Of a stretch of 64,000 nt of DNA, positions 10,199 to 18,143 are shown in pieces. This DNA is from Indioceanicola profundi. Lineage in GTDB: Bacteria > Pseudomonadota > Alphaproteobacteria > Azospirillales > Azospirillaceae. The translations under genes and the position numbers were made by a program. How positions within the stretch are numbered: position 1 is the first letter of the stretch; every line of letters starts with the position of its first letter. Location: positions 62,001-126,000 of the forward strand of contig NZ_CP030128.1 in NCBI RefSeq assembly GCF_003568845.1, given 5' to 3'. The notes under the pieces are model-generated. The model saw only the letters and a list, made by a program, of their open reading frames with translations. It made no database searches and was not told where the DNA came from.

Positions 10199-10247
10199 TT
10201 GACCTGCATCAATGCTCGCTTGGCTGAGGTCTTTTTCAATACAGGCA
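10199..10247 (+). promoter_or_regulatory. FNR/FixK-type box with spaced -10 element
   Basis: TTGACCTGCATCAA (10199-10212) matches the TTGAT-N4-ATCAA palindrome at all but one base. TTCAAT at 10235-10240 lies where a -10 hexamer should be if the box centre is at -41.5, giving a start near 10247, 23 bases before the NTF2-like gene. This is the geometry of a class II FNR-activated promoter. Expression of the radical SAM operon at low oxygen is inferred. Confidence 0.55.
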
Positions 10248-10269
10248 GCTGTATGGGAGTGAACATCAT

Positions 10270-10795
10270 GGACCGAAAAGAAATAGTGCGTAAAAGCCTC
10301 CAGCCGTTCAACAATATCGAGACCATAAGGAAGTATTTCTCTGCCGTAAAGACAATGGACCGGGCGGCCGTCGCAAACAAGAAGTTCGATACGGGCCGTA
10401 TCATGGCTCTATGGCATGAGGACGGGAAGCTCACAATTGGAGGAAAGCCGCTCGGCGGCGATCACTCGTACTCCGGCGCGGATGAGATCTCGGGCTTCTA
10501 CGAGCGCCGAGCCAAAGGCGTCGACGGCGAAATCGCCGTGAATGTCTCCTCCATTGAGGTCGCGAACGCGAAGAGTGCCGACCATGTCGTGGCGAGCGGG
10601 TTGCGCTATGTCGTAACGCACAAGGAAGAAGGCCTGCAGGTGCCCTTCACGCACAATTTCACGCTGCGCGACGGCCGCATCGCCGAATTGCGGATCCACG
10701 TCGGCACTCCGGCCGAATCCAAGATTGCACCGCTAGGCGCGCTACAGATCGAAGATCTTGGCCATCTTTCCGCGATGGCATGGATGGTCGCGTAG
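10270..10795 (+). CDS. NTF2/SnoaL-like protein heading the radical SAM operon
   Basis: A protein of about 174 residues with the pattern of an NTF2-like cone fold: an N-terminal helix with the Met-Ala-Leu-Trp-His segment, the GG-x5-Y-S-G-A-D-E-I-S-G-F-Y stretch and a C-terminal sheet (FTLRDGRIAELRIHVG). The ATG at 10270 follows GGGAGTGAACATC; an upstream in-frame TTG at 10199 falls inside the FNR-type box and is unlikely. The first 100 bases are more AT-rich than the neighbours. NTF2-like proteins bind or transform small molecules. As first gene of a cluster of radical SAM maturases it is either an accessory enzyme or, speculatively, the protein substrate itself. No catalytic residues could be assigned. 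Confidence 0.75.
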
Positions 10796-10797
10796 AA

Positions 10798-10824
10798 GCG
10801 GGCGTAGGGTAAAGCCCGTTTCTC
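10798..10824 (+). terminator. Weak hairpin between first gene and radical SAM genes (possible attenuator)
   Basis: GCGGGC (10798-10803) can pair with GCCCGT (10814-10819) across a ten-base loop and is followed by TTCTC. It starts two bases after the stop of the NTF2-like gene. A leaky terminator here would leave the first gene more abundant than the enzymes. The T-run is poor, so the call is tentative. Confidence 0.35.
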
Positions 10825-10846
10825 GCTCAGCCGAAGAGAGGACGTC

Positions 10847-11896
10847 ATGAAGCTCGGCACGCCACTCTACGTCGTGTGGGAGACCACGCTAGACTGCAAC
10901 GCCCGCTGCGTTCATTGCTACTCGGACGCCGTCTTCGGGCATGGGCCACTTTTCTGGCCTCTCGAGGAAAGCCTGGATCTGATTGATCAACTTGCGGCGG
11001 CGGGTGTCATCATCATTGCGTTCTCCGGCGGAGAATTCCTACTCCGCGACGACTGGGAGATTTTGGTCGAGCGAGCCGAAAGCCGTGGCATGCAGGTTAC
11101 CTTTGCCACGAATGGCCTACGGGTGTGCCAATCCGTCAGCCGTCGGATCAAGGAACTCGGCGTCGCGAATGTAAGCGTCAGCCTCGACGGTGCGACCGCG
11201 GAGGTGCACGAGGCCATCCGACAGGTTCCCGGCATATTCAACAAGGCTTGCGAGGCTGTGCGCAGCCTCGCTGAGGCTGGAGTGCGCGTGACAGTCAACT
11301 ACACGCCAATGCGCACCAACCTTGCGCAGGCGGAAGACTTGATCGCGCTCGCCCATGGGCTCGGCGCAAAGAAAATCAACCTCACCGAATATGTTTACAC
11401 CACCCGGGGGGGGATCAACCTGATGCCGCTGCCCTCGGAACTCGGCGCGCTCATGGCACGCTGGACGAAGGCCGCCGCAGAATGGAAAGGGCGGATCGAG
11501 GTCGACTGGCACGACTGCCGGGTAGCACTCATCCTGCCCGGCGCCGAGGCGGATCCCTACAAGGGATGCGGCGCCGGGTACACACACTGCCGGATCACCG
11601 TCGACCACGATGTGACGCCTTGTGTCGTCCTTCCCCTCCCAGTCGGCAATCTCCGCGAGATGAGCTTTGCCGAGATATGGAGAACAGCGCCCGAACTGCG
11701 GAAAATCCGGGACAGAGGCAATATCCGCGCCGGCAACTGTGCAGGGTGCGAGCATCTCGAGCGTTGTGGCGGCTGCCGGGCTGCTAGCTTCGCCCGATAT
11801 GGTGACGCCTATCTCGGAGACCCTACTTGCTGGATTAGGCCCGACGGTACTGAGGTCGGCAACCGTTTCGTCCCGAATAGGATGGTGCCGTCATGA
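10847..11896 (+). CDS. Radical SAM/SPASM peptide- or protein-modifying enzyme (first copy)
   Basis: A 349-residue enzyme. Cys17, Cys21 and Cys24 (CNARCVHC) bind the [4Fe-4S] cluster that cleaves S-adenosylmethionine, and the GGE motif (FSGGEFLL) follows. The C-terminus is a SPASM region with spaced cysteines (CGAGYTHC, TPC, NCAGCEHLERCGGC and a last Cys near DPTCW) for auxiliary Fe-S clusters. This layout is that of maturases such as AnSME, PqqE and sactipeptide synthases. The ATG has GAGAGGA five to six bases upstream. Its stop overlaps the ATG of the PqqD-like gene (ATGA), so translation is coupled. The substrate is unknown. Confidence 0.9.
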   Translation: MKLGTPLYVVWETTLDCNARCVHCYSDAVFGHGPLFWPLEESLDLIDQLAAAGVIIIAFSGGEFLLRDDWEILVERAESRGMQVTFATNGLRVCQSVSRRIKELGVANVSVSLDGATAEVHEAIRQVPGIFNKACEAVRSLAEAGVRVTVNYTPMRTNLAQAEDLIALAHGLGAKKINLTEYVYTTRGGINLMPLPSELGALMARWTKAAAEWKGRIEVDWHDCRVALILPGAEADPYKGCGAGYTHCRITVDHDVTPCVVLPLPVGNLREMSFAEIWRTAPELRKIRDRGNIRAGNCAGCEHLERCGGCRAASFARYGDAYLGDPTCWIRPDGTEVGNRFVPNRMVPS

Positions 11897-12171
11897 CTGA
11901 GTTCTTCTCGTTCGTTTCGAAGGCGGAGAAGATTCGCTGTCGCCCCGAGGAAGCAGGTAACCATTTGCTCTACAACCCGCGGACCGACCTGCTCCACATC
12001 GTGGACTTACGCGGCAAGCAGATATTCGACCTGTGCGACGGACGCGCGATCGACGACGTCGTGCGCGAGGGCTGCGCCCTGTTCGAGGGAACTGCTTCGA
12101 CGGTGGCGGCCCAGCAGGTTCTAGATTTCCTTTGCGCGCTGAAGAGGCGCGACCTTGTCGTGATGCGCTGA
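11893..12171 (+). CDS. PqqD-like peptide-recognition protein
   Basis: A 92-residue protein matching the PqqD/RRE fold: an N-terminal strand pair (LLYNPRTDLLHIVDLRGKQI), then helices around LCDGRAIDDVVREGCALFEG and a final helix ending in DLVVMR. PqqD-type proteins hold the leader of a precursor and present it to a radical SAM enzyme. It overlaps the upstream radical SAM gene by four bases and ends two bases before the next ATG, so all three are made together. Its presence is the strongest hint that the cluster modifies a peptide or protein. Confidence 0.85.
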   Translation: MTEFFSFVSKAEKIRCRPEEAGNHLLYNPRTDLLHIVDLRGKQIFDLCDGRAIDDVVREGCALFEGTASTVAAQQVLDFLCALKRRDLVVMR

Positions 12172-12172
12172 C

Positions 12173-13621
12173 ATGACGAAAGGACAGATCCTCTTCGTCC
12201 AGCCGCCGGCGTCGTTCAGCAATCCGTCCCCCTGCCTGGACGATAAGCAGTTCGGGCTCGGCATTCTGGCGAACGCAGCTTGGCTGCAAGGTCACGGCTT
12301 TGCGGTTGATGGCATCCACATCCCGCTGATGCTCCACCAGGGCTTCTCGGCGGAGGACGCTATCTCGCTCATTCTCGCCAAGGAGCCGATCCTGGTCGCC
12401 ATTGGGCTGAACTGGGTCCATTTCAGCCACGGCGCCCTTGAGACGGCAAGGCGCCTGCGAGAACGGAGCCAGGACCTGCCGATCGTCATCGGCGGCCAGC
12501 ATGCCGGGCTGTTCGCTGACGAGATAGCCGCATTGGCCGCCGACTGGGTCAACGGCGTCATCCGCGGCGAGGCCGAGGTGCCGCTTCTCCGCTTGGCTGA
12601 GGCCATATCAACGGGAGGAGGCTTTCCGACGGACGTACCGGGACTTCACACCGGCCGTGCACCGGCCCCGCCGCCAAAGGTTGTCGATGAGCTTGACAGC
12701 CTGCCCGTCTACAGCTACCGGAGCCTCAAACCCCGGCCCCTCCGGCCCGACGTTGCGGCAATCTCGACGGCGCGTGGCGCGTGCCCGTTCCGTTGCGCCT
12801 GGTGCATCGAACCCGTTGTTGGGCGGATGCAGGGCCGTCCCAAACTTCGGTTCCACTCGCCTGACCGGATCGTGGACCAAATCGAGGCGTTGACGGCGGA
12901 AGGCATCACCCGCTTCACGATCCAGGATAATTTCTTCGTCGGCGGCGACCGCAAGCTCGTGGCACTCGCTGACGCTTTGATACGGCGAGCTATCCGGCCA
13001 GGGCACCTCAATATCTTCGCTCATCCCGACAGCTTCACGGCCCATGGCATGAGCGCGCTAGCCGCCTGCTGCGAGCTAGGCAGCATCGATTACGGCATCG
13101 AGACCGGCTCGGCGCGGGTTGCTGCCATCAACAACCGACGGCTTAATCCCGACGAGGTCGTGGAGCGCGTCGCCAGCGCTGCCTCGCTTGGCCTTGAGCC
13201 TTATAGCTGGTGGATGGCCGGACTGCCCGGCGAGGACGAAGCAGCGCTCTCTGAAACGGAGGAACTGATCGGGCGGACGATGGACGCCGGCGGCATCCCG
13301 CGTTGGGTGAGCCCACTCATCCTGTTTCCGCAAACGGACATTCACCTCAACCCAGAGCGCTACGGCGTGCGGCGTCGGTTTGAGGGCTTCGCGGACTACG
13401 CGATCTTTTCGGAAATCAGTCTCGCCGAGGCCGTGATGTTTTCGGAGGCCGTTGCGCATGAGACCGCGGAAGCGACACGGGACGAGATCACGGCCGCTGC
13501 GCTCCGGTTGCGCCGCTTCATCGTCTCCAATCTGCACCGCCTCCATCGCGCCTATGAGGGTGCCGCGAGGCCACCTGATCTCGCCGGTGTAGAGGCGCGG
13601 ATCCGGCAGTCATTCATGTGA
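12173..13621 (+). CDS. B12-binding-type radical SAM enzyme
   Basis: A 482-residue protein. Residues about 20-145 form a cobalamin-binding-like Rossmann region (VAIGLNW, then IVIGGQHAGLFADEI and GVIRGEAE). The radical SAM core carries Cys204, Cys208 and Cys211 (CPFRCAWC) and the later DYGIETGS and MAGLPGE motifs shared with MiaB/Elp3-type and class B methylase-type enzymes. The cobalamin-ligating D-x-H-x-x-G motif is not clearly present (nearest DGIHIP at 46-51), so B12 may bind base-off or not at all. Class B enzymes often methylate unactivated carbons or rearrange rings. It sits between the PqqD-like and second SPASM genes. Confidence 0.88.
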   Translation: MTKGQILFVQPPASFSNPSPCLDDKQFGLGILANAAWLQGHGFAVDGIHIPLMLHQGFSAEDAISLILAKEPILVAIGLNWVHFSHGALETARRLRERSQDLPIVIGGQHAGLFADEIAALAADWVNGVIRGEAEVPLLRLAEAISTGGGFPTDVPGLHTGRAPAPPPKVVDELDSLPVYSYRSLKPRPLRPDVAAISTARGACPFRCAWCIEPVVGRMQGRPKLRFHSPDRIVDQIEALTAEGITRFTIQDNFFVGGDRKLVALADALIRRAIRPGHLNIFAHPDSFTAHGMSALAACCELGSIDYGIETGSARVAAINNRRLNPDEVVERVASAASLGLEPYSWWMAGLPGEDEAALSETEELIGRTMDAGGIPRWVSPLILFPQTDIHLNPERYGVRRRFEGFADYAIFSEISLAEAVMFSEAVAHETAEATRDEITAAALRLRRFIVSNLHRLHRAYEGAARPPDLAGVEARIRQSFM

Positions 13622-13634
13622 TGCGAGGGTGAAG

Positions 13635-14702
13635 ATGTTCCGGCCGTCCTTCCCGCTGCACTTCGTGTTCATCCTGGGCTACAAGTGCAACCTCGCCTGC
13701 ACGCATTGCTCGTCGAACGCCGACAGCCATGGGTCGCTGGGGTATTCGACAGCAGAGGCGCAGGCCATACTGCGCCAGATGTCGGCGGTCGGTGTTGTCG
13801 ATGTCGCCTTTTCCGGCGGCGAGCCGCTGCTTCGGCGGGACCTCGAGGAACTGATCCGGTTTGCCCGCGACGAGGGGATGTCGACCGGCACGAGTACCAA
13901 TGGCTATCCCATGACGGGCCGGCGGGCCCGCTCGCTGAAGGTTGCGGGTTTGGACCGGCTGCAGGTCAGCCTTGACGGCACGCGCGAAGCGCATGAGCGC
14001 GTGCGCGGGAGCGGCGCGTTCGACCACGCGGTCGGTGCAATCCGGCGGAGCCTAGATGCAGGGCTGCGCACCCACATCTGTTTCACCGCGATGCGCAGCA
14101 ACGCGCATCTTCTGCCTGAAATAATAGGCATCGCCCTGGAACTCGGGGTCCATGGCTTCAACTTGTCGCAGTTCGTACCGACGGGGCGGGGCGCGGCCAT
14201 CGAGGCGCTAGCGCCTTCGACAGCGAAACGCCTGCTCGAGATCTGGCTCGACGCCAAGATTCGCCATCCGGAGCTACACCTGACAGCGCATTCTTCAGGC
14301 CTCGCAGCGCTTTCGCCCGACGCGGGGAATTGCCGTGGCGGTTGCCAAGCCGGGATCAGCATCGGTTGCATCGCCCCCACCGGGGATGTTACGCCGTGCG
14401 TGATGTTCCCCCTGTCCCTCGGGAATCTCAAAGAGCGGCCGCTCGCAGAGATCTGGTCGACCTCACCCACCGTCAGAACCTTGAAGTCCCGCGAGGTGAG
14501 TGGCGCCTGCGGCACGTGCGCTCATCGCATGCGGTGCGGCGGCTGTCGTGCGGGCGCGTGGGCGATGACGGGTGATATGATGGCGGAAGACCCATCATGC
14601 TGGCTGGCCGATGGCACTGCATCCAAGGCCTGCGGCAGCAATCGGAGAGGCATGGCATGCCGCACATCGTCATCTACTCCCCACGACTTACTCGTGAAGT
14701 GA
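13635..14702 (+). CDS. Radical SAM/SPASM enzyme (second copy)
   Basis: About 355 residues from the ATG at 13635, which has GAGGG five bases upstream; a GTG at 13629 would add two codons. The cluster-binding motif CNLACTHC is at residues 18-25, followed by FSGGEPLL. The SPASM cysteines resemble those of the first copy (CRGGCQAGISIGC, TPC, CGTCAHRMRCGGC and DPSCW), so the pair probably arose by duplication. The two copies differ enough in the middle domain to act at different positions or on different residues. The last 46 bases overlap the tautomerase gene. Confidence 0.9.
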   Translation: MFRPSFPLHFVFILGYKCNLACTHCSSNADSHGSLGYSTAEAQAILRQMSAVGVVDVAFSGGEPLLRRDLEELIRFARDEGMSTGTSTNGYPMTGRRARSLKVAGLDRLQVSLDGTREAHERVRGSGAFDHAVGAIRRSLDAGLRTHICFTAMRSNAHLLPEIIGIALELGVHGFNLSQFVPTGRGAAIEALAPSTAKRLLEIWLDAKIRHPELHLTAHSSGLAALSPDAGNCRGGCQAGISIGCIAPTGDVTPCVMFPLSLGNLKERPLAEIWSTSPTVRTLKSREVSGACGTCAHRMRCGGCRAGAWAMTGDMMAEDPSCWLADGTASKACGSNRRGMACRTSSSTPHDLLVK

Positions 14703-14887
14703 AGATTGCCTGCGCAGAAGCAGTGACACGCGCCTTTGAAAGCGCCACAGGGCATTCTGCTGAGCTTCTAACGATTCACTTTGAGGAGCACTCGTACGAC
14801 AACATCGCTGTTGGAGGCAAGTTGCTGACCGATTCCTTTCCAGAACTTGCTGAGCGGGAAAATTCATACCGCTCCGGACCCACATAG
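14657..14887 (+). CDS. 4-oxalocrotonate-tautomerase-family small protein
   Basis: A 76-residue protein whose ATG is followed directly by Pro (MPHIVIYSPRLTREVK), giving the catalytic N-terminal proline of the tautomerase superfamily after Met removal. The stretch IHFEEHSYDNIAVGGK matches the active-site loop and dimer strand of this fold. GGAGAGG lies about 8 bases upstream. The gene begins inside the end of the second radical SAM gene, so it belongs to the operon. It could isomerise the modified product or a small co-substrate; that role is inferred. Confidence 0.85.
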   Translation: MPHIVIYSPRLTREVKIACAEAVTRAFESATGHSAELLTIHFEEHSYDNIAVGGKLLTDSFPELAERENSYRSGPT

Positions 14888-14894
14888 GGTCCGG
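14874..14894 (+). terminator. Perfect 8-bp hairpin over the tautomerase stop codon
   Basis: CCGGACCC (14874-14881) and GGGTCCGG (14887-14894) form an uninterrupted stem with loop ACATA, and the TAG stop (14885-14887) spans loop and stem. No T-run follows. It may end or protect the operon transcript before the convergent TIR gene. Confidence 0.4.
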
Positions 14895-15045
14895 CAACTC
14901 GCGATGTTTCCGGGAGTGGCGCACAGCGTCGTCCCGACCTCGACCTGGGCCATTTCGGGCCGGGCAGCGGGCACGGTGCACCGGACAGTCCAGGCGCATG
15001 GCAGGGCCTCTTGTATCCTCCGGCGCAAGGGGCGTCCGGCCGCAG

Positions 15046-15627
15046 CTATCTGCGGAGCTTTCCCGGGTCGCTCTTCCAAGATTGGAAGCTGGAGTACTCG
15101 TATATCGATTTGTTGACCCGGAGCTCCTCCCGCCCGCTGCCGACGGCCATGTCGGCGTCGACGTATGGGTAGATGCCCAGGTACTCCTGACCGGCGAATG
15201 TGCTGGCCGGTCTCTTTACCACCGGCAGGATCGCGACAGCCCCCTTGCGGCCGTCAAAGAACCCCAACTCCCACGGCATCCACTTCGACGAAGGCGAGTT
15301 CTCGGTATGCATGTAGAGGAGCGATTCAGATTGCAGCATGCGGGTTCGCAGCACGCGGGCGGTGTCCGGCGTGACCGACTCCCGTGACAGCTGCGCGTCG
15401 ACGATCCAGTCGACGTAGACCACCAGCCCCTTGTCCTCTAGCTCCAGCCTGGCCCCGTCCACGAGCTCCGCGTCCTTTATGGAGTGGCTCAGGAACACGT
15501 CGAAGTGATCCGTCCTGGACGCCGCGGCTACGGCCTCGTTCAAGCGCTGGGGAGCCGGTTTGTAGGAACGCTGGAACTCGCGTTGAGCCCTTGCCCTAAG
15601 CCGCTGTTCTGTAAGGAGCGCCATCAT
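15046..15627 (-). CDS. TIR-domain protein divergent from Thoeris
   Basis: A 193-residue protein from the ATG at 15627, with GAGG just upstream; a longer frame to 15750 adds Cys/Arg-rich residues without a ribosome site. Residues about 40-165 are a TIR domain: FDVFLSHSIKDAELVDGARL, then VYVDW, and MPWELGFFDGRKG with the Glu expected for NAD+ cleavage. It differs in sequence from the ThsB next door and belongs to the general bacterial TIR type. It is divergent from thsB across 255 bases, so both may share a control region. I infer a second signal-generating TIR for the same effector; independent function is possible. Confidence 0.8.
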   Translation of the reverse strand: MMALLTEQRLRARAQREFQRSYKPAPQRLNEAVAAASRTDHFDVFLSHSIKDAELVDGARLELEDKGLVVYVDWIVDAQLSRESVTPDTARVLRTRMLQSESLLYMHTENSPSSKWMPWELGFFDGRKGAVAILPVVKRPASTFAGQEYLGIYPYVDADMAVGSGREELRVNKSIYEYSSFQSWKSDPGKLRR

Positions 15628-15706
15628 GTCCCTCGTGCCAGGTTGATCCGCCACGGCGGTCGCCTCGGCAGTTTTCCGCTCCACGGTTAAGAATTTACTG
15701 CCCGCT

Positions 15707-15721
15707 CCGCCGTAACGGCGG
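15707..15721. promoter_or_regulatory. 15-base palindrome in the divergent TIR/thsB intergenic region
   Basis: CCGCCGTAACGGCGG reads nearly the same on both strands (seven-base arms around one base). It lies 80 bases before the TIR gene start and 162 before thsB, a position suited to an operator. No regulator gene is adjacent. Confidence 0.3.
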
Positions 15722-15882
15722 CAACGGCAGGCGGGGCGCCCTCCAGGCATCCGCCGGAGGATACCCCGCTAATGCCCCTGCATCCAGATTGCGCATGACA
15801 ACGTTGGTGCCGGGCATCAGAATGGACGAACGTTGGCCGTCCGTGGGCCCAGTCCCCGGCGGCACGCATACGGGAGTTCGGA

Positions 15883-16569
15883 TTGTCGCGCCTGCTCGGG
15901 ATGGGGATCCTCGCCGCGCTTGGCTACGTCTTCAAGGATGACATCGCCATGTTTTTCAACGCGCCCACCACCATGCGGTGGGTCTATTTCAGCTTCCATT
16001 TTGATCGCGACGTGATGCGGCTGCACCAAGTCAAGAACCACTGGGTGACCAAGCCCAACCGCAAGGAAGCGGGTTACTTCGACGGCTCCCTCGAAGAATT
16101 GGCGAAAAAGGAAGGCTCCGTGGCCGTCAAGCGCGCCATCAACAAGGGTCTGGCCGGATCATCCGTCACATGCGTCCTGATTGGCACCGAGACCTACGAG
16201 CGCCGGTGGGTGCAGTACGAAGTCTTCAAGAGCATCGAGAAGGGGAACGGGATTTTCGGCGTACGGGTCCACGACCTCAAGGACCCCCGGACCCGGAGCA
16301 CGGACCCCGAAGGCCCGAACATCTTTGACTATCTTGGCTACGGCTGGAGCGAGCGCTCCGCCAAACTCGTGCCCAACGTGCTGGAGAACGGGAAGTGGGC
16401 TGTCTACGACGATGCCGACCCTATTCCCGCCTCCTCGGCGACTTACCTGACGGCAGGGACGACTCCCACGCTATCGGACCTTTTTCCTGTTTACGACTGG
16501 GTGCAGGACGACGGGTACAACAACTTCGCGACATGGGTTGACGCGGCGGCAAGACACGCCGGTCGCTGA
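15883..16569 (+). CDS. thsB: Thoeris ThsB (TIR-like, DUF1863 type)
   Basis: A 228-residue protein. From residue 31 it follows the ThsB pattern closely: MRWVYFSFHFDRDV, then NHWVTKPN, SVTCVLIGTETYERRWVQYE with the catalytic Glu, KSIEKGNGIFGVRVH, GPNIFDYLGY and a C-terminal VYDWVQDDGYNNFATWV. ThsB proteins sense phage and make a cyclic ADP-ribose isomer that activates ThsA. I chose the TTG at 15883 because GGGAG lies six bases upstream; this gives a 30-residue extension with a short hydrophobic run absent from classical ThsB. An ATG at 15973 would match the usual start but has no ribosome site. ThsA follows after about 110 bases. Confidence 0.9.
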   Translation: MSRLLGMGILAALGYVFKDDIAMFFNAPTTMRWVYFSFHFDRDVMRLHQVKNHWVTKPNRKEAGYFDGSLEELAKKEGSVAVKRAINKGLAGSSVTCVLIGTETYERRWVQYEVFKSIEKGNGIFGVRVHDLKDPRTRSTDPEGPNIFDYLGYGWSERSAKLVPNVLENGKWAVYDDADPIPASSATYLTAGTTPTLSDLFPVYDWVQDDGYNNFATWVDAAARHAGR

Positions 16570-16679
16570 CCGGCCCACCGGCCCGGGCGCTCGAACATTG
16601 TGCGTCCGAGCCGCCAGGGCGCCCACTGGCCTTGGGGATCCAAGGGCAACATGGCGGGTCCGCAACCAAGGGATTTGCG

Positions 16680-18143
16680 GTGCACAAAGACAAATTCATC
16701 GAGGCGCTCGCGGAAAGGTTCCGGGCCGGAACGATCAGCGTCTTCATCGGCGCAGGCCTGTCACGCCCGGCCATGTATCCCGACTGGGCCGGACTGCTGA
16801 AGGACATAGCGCAGGAGATCGGCCTGGATGCATCGCGCGAGGACGACCTTCCCGGCCTCGCGCAGTTCTACCTGAACCACAAGAGCAACGCGCGCACCCG
16901 CATTACCGAACTGATCGTCAAGGAGTTCCCGGAGAACCGCGGGATTCCCCGGTCGTTCCGCATCCTTGCGCGCCTGCCGATCCCTGAGCTCTGGTCGACC
17001 AACTACGACACGCTGCCCGAGCGCGCCTGGGCCGAGGCGAAAAAGCAGATGGAGGTGAGGCCCAACCAAGCGTCCCTGACCCGGCCACATGCTGGCGCGC
17101 ATACCGTCTTTTACAAGATGCACGGCACCGTCCGGGAACCGGAAGGCATCGTGCTCGCGAAGGAGGATTACGAGCTTTACCGGGCCAGGAGACCCGGTTT
17201 CATCCCGTTGCTCACGAGCCGCCTCACCACGACGAGCATGCTGTTCCTGGGCGTCGGCTTCCGGGATCCAAATCTCTCGCACGTGTTCGCGGCCATCCGC
17301 GAAGCCAATCCGGACCGTAACCATCAGTCGCATTTCACGATCCTCCGCAGGCCCCCCAAACCGCAGGGCGGGGGCAGGAAAGACCGGGAGAAGCATGAGT
17401 ACGACACGAAGCGCCACGAGCACCTGGTGAGGGACCTAGCCCGCTACAGCATCGAGGTTCTCGAGATCGACCGTTTCGACGAGATCGAGGAGGTGCTTGC
17501 CGCGGTCGAGCGGCGGCTCTTCCTCGAAAGCGTCCTCGTCTCCGGCAGCTTCCCCTTGCATGACACCGAGCCCGGCGATCCGCTACGCCGCAAATTGCTG
17601 GTAGAGACATCCACCGAGCTTGGTCGCCTCCTCGCTTCCAGCGGCAAGCGGATCGTGAGCGGCTTTGGCCTGACCGTCGGCGCCGCGCTCCTGTCCGGCG
17701 CCCTTGAGGAACTCTACGCGGCGGGTTCGCCCAACCTGGACCGGTCGTTGCTGTTGCGGCCTTTTCCCCAGAGCGGGCCGAACCTCGCCGACCTTCAGGC
17801 CCGCTACCGCGAGGACATGCTCGCCCAGGCGGGCATCGTTGTGTTCGTCGGGGGAGAGAAGGACGACGAGGCCATGGGCGGTGGTTCGCGGAGGATCACC
17901 GCGAACGGGGTCATTTCGGAATTCGAGGCGGCAGCGGCCTCGGGACGCCACGTCGTCCCGTTGGGCGCCACGGGCGGCGCTGCCGCGCAGATAGCTGATC
18001 GCATAGCGGACGATTACGACCGCTACATGGGGGCGCTGCCGCGCGCCCTCTTCGACGCGCTCAGAGCAACTGATGCGTCCGGACGCCAGCTTGCCAAGGC
18101 CGCTATGACCGTGGTGGACTGGTATTCCAGCCGCGGAAGCTGA
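16680..18143 (+). CDS. thsA: Thoeris ThsA effector (SIR2-SLOG NADase)
   Basis: Depletes NAD+ when the SLOG domain binds the ThsB signal, stopping infected cells. From a GTG at 16680 (AAGGGA about six bases upstream) the protein has 487 residues, close to the 476 of Bacillus cereus ThsA. The SIR2 part shows GAGLS (24-28), STNYD with Asn108 and KMHG with His148, the pair equivalent to the known catalytic Asn112/His152. The SLOG part begins near residue 295 (VSGSFPL), with IVSGFGLTVGAALLSG and later GATGG. An in-frame ATG at 16632 would add 16 residues with no support. It completes a type I Thoeris locus. Confidence 0.93.
   Translation: MHKDKFIEALAERFRAGTISVFIGAGLSRPAMYPDWAGLLKDIAQEIGLDASREDDLPGLAQFYLNHKSNARTRITELIVKEFPENRGIPRSFRILARLPIPELWSTNYDTLPERAWAEAKKQMEVRPNQASLTRPHAGAHTVFYKMHGTVREPEGIVLAKEDYELYRARRPGFIPLLTSRLTTTSMLFLGVGFRDPNLSHVFAAIREANPDRNHQSHFTILRRPPKPQGGGRKDREKHEYDTKRHEHLVRDLARYSIEVLEIDRFDEIEEVLAAVERRLFLESVLVSGSFPLHDTEPGDPLRRKLLVETSTELGRLLASSGKRIVSGFGLTVGAALLSGALEELYAAGSPNLDRSLLLRPFPQSGPNLADLQARYREDMLAQAGIVVFVGGEKDDEAMGGGSRRITANGVISEFEAAAASGRHVVPLGATGGAAAQIADRIADDYDRYMGALPRALFDALRATDASGRQLAKAAMTVVDWYSSRGS

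Noticed and set aside
10199-10269. Start of the NTF2-like gene at the TTG at 10199
   Set aside because: That codon is part of the FNR-type palindrome; the added 23 residues have no family resemblance, and the ATG at 10270 fits the fold start.
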